Notes under the pieces: generated by a model | Seen by the model: the letters and a program-made list of their open reading frames with translations, nothing else | Databases searched by the model: none | Told to the model about the DNA's origin: nothing | Source of the DNA: Sphingomonas echinoides ATCC 14820 | GTDB taxonomy: Bacteria > Pseudomonadota > Alphaproteobacteria > Sphingomonadales > Sphingomonadaceae | Direction of reading: 5' to 3' | Length of the DNA stretch: 64,000 bases | Assembly: GCF_000241465.1 (NCBI RefSeq) | Contig: NZ_JH584235.1 | Coordinates: 1,503,792 to 1,567,791 of the forward strand | Part shown: piece after piece, positions 63,173 through 64,000 of the stretch | Numbering within the stretch: the first letter of the stretch is position 1 | How the letters are laid out: each line of letters begins with the position of its first letter | Made by a program: the position numbers and the translations under genes

Positions 63173-63283
63173 TCAATATTCCAGCAAGATCGGCGAATGA
63201 TCGGAAAGGCCGCGCCAGCGCGGGTGACGCATTGCTCTCACGGTGATCTCACGCTTGACCTGAAAACAGGCCGAGGCTGGGTC
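63173..63283 (-). pseudogene. C-terminal remnant of an endonuclease/exonuclease/phosphatase gene
   Basis: On the minus strand a frame of about 36 codons reads FQVKREITVRAMRHPR directly followed by WRGLSDHSPILLEY and a stop at 63173-63175. SDH-x-P close to the end is the closing motif of the endonuclease/exonuclease/phosphatase fold (ExoIII, IMP phosphatase). An in-frame stop (63284-63286) cuts the frame upstream and no start or other motif is found, so this is the tail of a lost gene. It fills part of the 199-base gap after the sensor kinase. Confidence 0.6.
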
Positions 63284-63348
63284 TCACCCGCCGCGCAAGT
63301 CAGGTAAGAAACGCCGCAGCCGCTACCGTTCGTACCGGTCAGGCATGT

Positions 63349-63741
63349 TCAATCGCCCGCGAATGCGATCAGATTACCGTCCGGATCGCGAACGATGAAG
63401 GTGTTCGATCCCCACGGCTCGCGCCTCGGCTGCTGATGAAATTCCGCCCCGGCCGCCGCATATGCGGCGAACAACGCCGCAATGCCGCGCACCGTGATGA
63501 CGGCGGCGAGCAGATCCGTGTTCCTCGCGCGACAATCCTCGGCATAAACCGGGCCGTCAACAAACCGCAGGTTCAGCCTTGCCGCGCCGCGCGCGACCTG
63601 CGCGTAAAAGGGGGGCTCGCCGTGCGAGAAGACCAGCTCGAAGCCGAGCGTACCGACATAGAAGGCCGCAGCCGTCTCAACATTCGCGACATAGATTTGC
63701 GGCTCGGCGGCGAGCAGCGTCGGTTCGTCAATCGGCGGCAT
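63349..63741 (-). CDS. VOC-superfamily (glyoxalase/bleomycin-resistance-like) protein
   Basis: A 130-residue protein with two beta-alpha-beta-beta-beta modules of the vicinal-oxygen-chelate fold. PQIYVANVETAAAFYVGTLGFELVFSHGEPPFYAQVARGAARLNLRFVDG is the first module; the second ends in WGSNTFIVRDPDGNLIAFAGD with the usual metal glutamate replaced by Ala/Phe at the end. Members act as lyases, dioxygenases or drug-binding proteins; the function here is unknown. ATG 63741 has GGAGG five bases upstream, and overlaps the regulator gene by 14 bases. Confidence 0.84.
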   Translation of the reverse strand: MPPIDEPTLLAAEPQIYVANVETAAAFYVGTLGFELVFSHGEPPFYAQVARGAARLNLRFVDGPVYAEDCRARNTDLLAAVITVRGIAALFAAYAAAGAEFHQQPRREPWGSNTFIVRDPDGNLIAFAGD

Positions 63742-64000
63742 GGTCGTCCTCCAAGGGATCGGCAATCCTGAGCATGATCTCGGCCGCGGCGAGCAAGCTT
63801 GCGCGCTCAGCCTCGCTCAGTCGTTCGGCGATCATGGTGCCGAGCCATTCGCGGCGCTGAGTCATCGCCGAACCCAGCGCGCTGCGTCCCCGAGAGGTCA
63901 GCGTGATGACGTGGCGTCTGCGGTCCGTGGGATCGACCGTGCGCTCGATCAGCGAATCGCCCTCCATCCGCACAAGAAGGCGGCTCAGCGACTGCGGTTG
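63728..64000 (-). CDS. MarR-family regulator, C-terminal part
   Basis: About 90 residues of a MarR-type regulator whose start lies beyond the right edge. The recognition helix end SLSRLLVRMEGDSLIER and the wing TVDPTDRRRHVITLTSRGR are clear, followed by the C-terminal dimer helices. It overlaps the VOC gene by 14 bases, so the two are co-transcribed and the regulator probably controls its small neighbour. The frame stays open to base 64000. Confidence 0.85.
   Translation of the reverse strand, partial: QPQSLSRLLVRMEGDSLIERTVDPTDRRRHVITLTSRGRSALGSAMTQRREWLGTMIAERLSEAERASLLAAAEIMLRIADPLEDDHAAD

Noticed and set aside
63173..63348. tRNA or small RNA gene in the gap after the sensor kinase
   Set aside because: No cloverleaf could be drawn; part of the gap reads as a protein remnant on the minus strand.

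Overview
The window reads as one piece of a high-GC alphaproteobacterial chromosome, most likely a Sphingomonas-like member of the Sphingomonadaceae. This is inferred from the coding bias, the N-terminally extended ribosomal protein S9, the TorF-type porin, the ileS-lspA-DUF3035 order, a large TonB-dependent receptor and CIRCE control of groESL. Most genes are ordinary chromosomal genes. No tRNA, rRNA, insertion sequence, prophage or CRISPR array was recognised, and no gene-free stretch exceeds about 270 bases. The ends cut a COX15 gene (left) and a MarR-type regulator (right).

Layout. 1-2.5 kb: end of heme A synthase, an exported protein of unknown function, and rplM-rpsI with leader and terminator. 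2.6-7.4 kb (minus): metallophosphoesterase, diacylglycerol-kinase-like protein and a marR-emrA-emrB efflux operon with a likely operator. 7.5-9.5 kb: OPT transporter. 9.6-13.8 kb (minus): GH130 phosphorylase, a two-domain GT4 glycosyltransferase and queF. 13.9-17 kb: sulfurtransferase, cystathionine beta-lyase and TorF porin. 17-23.6 kb (minus): DUF3035 lipoprotein, lspA, ileS, an acetyltransferase and sppA. 23.7-25.9 kb: groESL. 26-32 kb: exported hypothetical protein, TonB receptor, Tat-exported M3 peptidase and an acetyltransferase.

32-41 kb is an exopolysaccharide/PEP-CTERM regulatory block: manC, an EpsB_2-type sugar transferase, PrsK-PrsR-PrsT and a DUF815 ATPase. The exosortase itself is not in view. 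41-46.4 kb: ABC-F protein, a PepSY protein with an OmpR-type two-component system, and a HAD hydrolase. 46.4-53.2 kb: AIM24-like protein, luciferase-like oxidoreductase, pyrimidine 5'-nucleotidase, dapD, glpX and a CocE/NonD hydrolase. 53.2-63.2 kb: M16 peptidase, then a MacAB-like adaptor/ATPase/permease operon divergent from an NtrC-like regulator and its sensor kinase. 63.2-64 kb: remnant of an endonuclease/exonuclease/phosphatase gene, a VOC protein and the partial regulator.

The most unusual things seen are these. A dispersed palindromic repeat sits in frame inside ileS, adding about 33 residues, and a relative of it lies between dapD and glpX. ileS also has two low-GC patches (46% and 53% by hand count, against about 65% in a neighbouring part of the gene). 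Four palindromic repeats fall in two further families and four are unpaired. The NtrC-like regulator has lost GAFTGA and the Walker B glutamate. PrsT has no lipobox. A GT4 fusion is paired with a GH130 phosphorylase. A decayed gene end near 63.2 kb has no start codon of its own.
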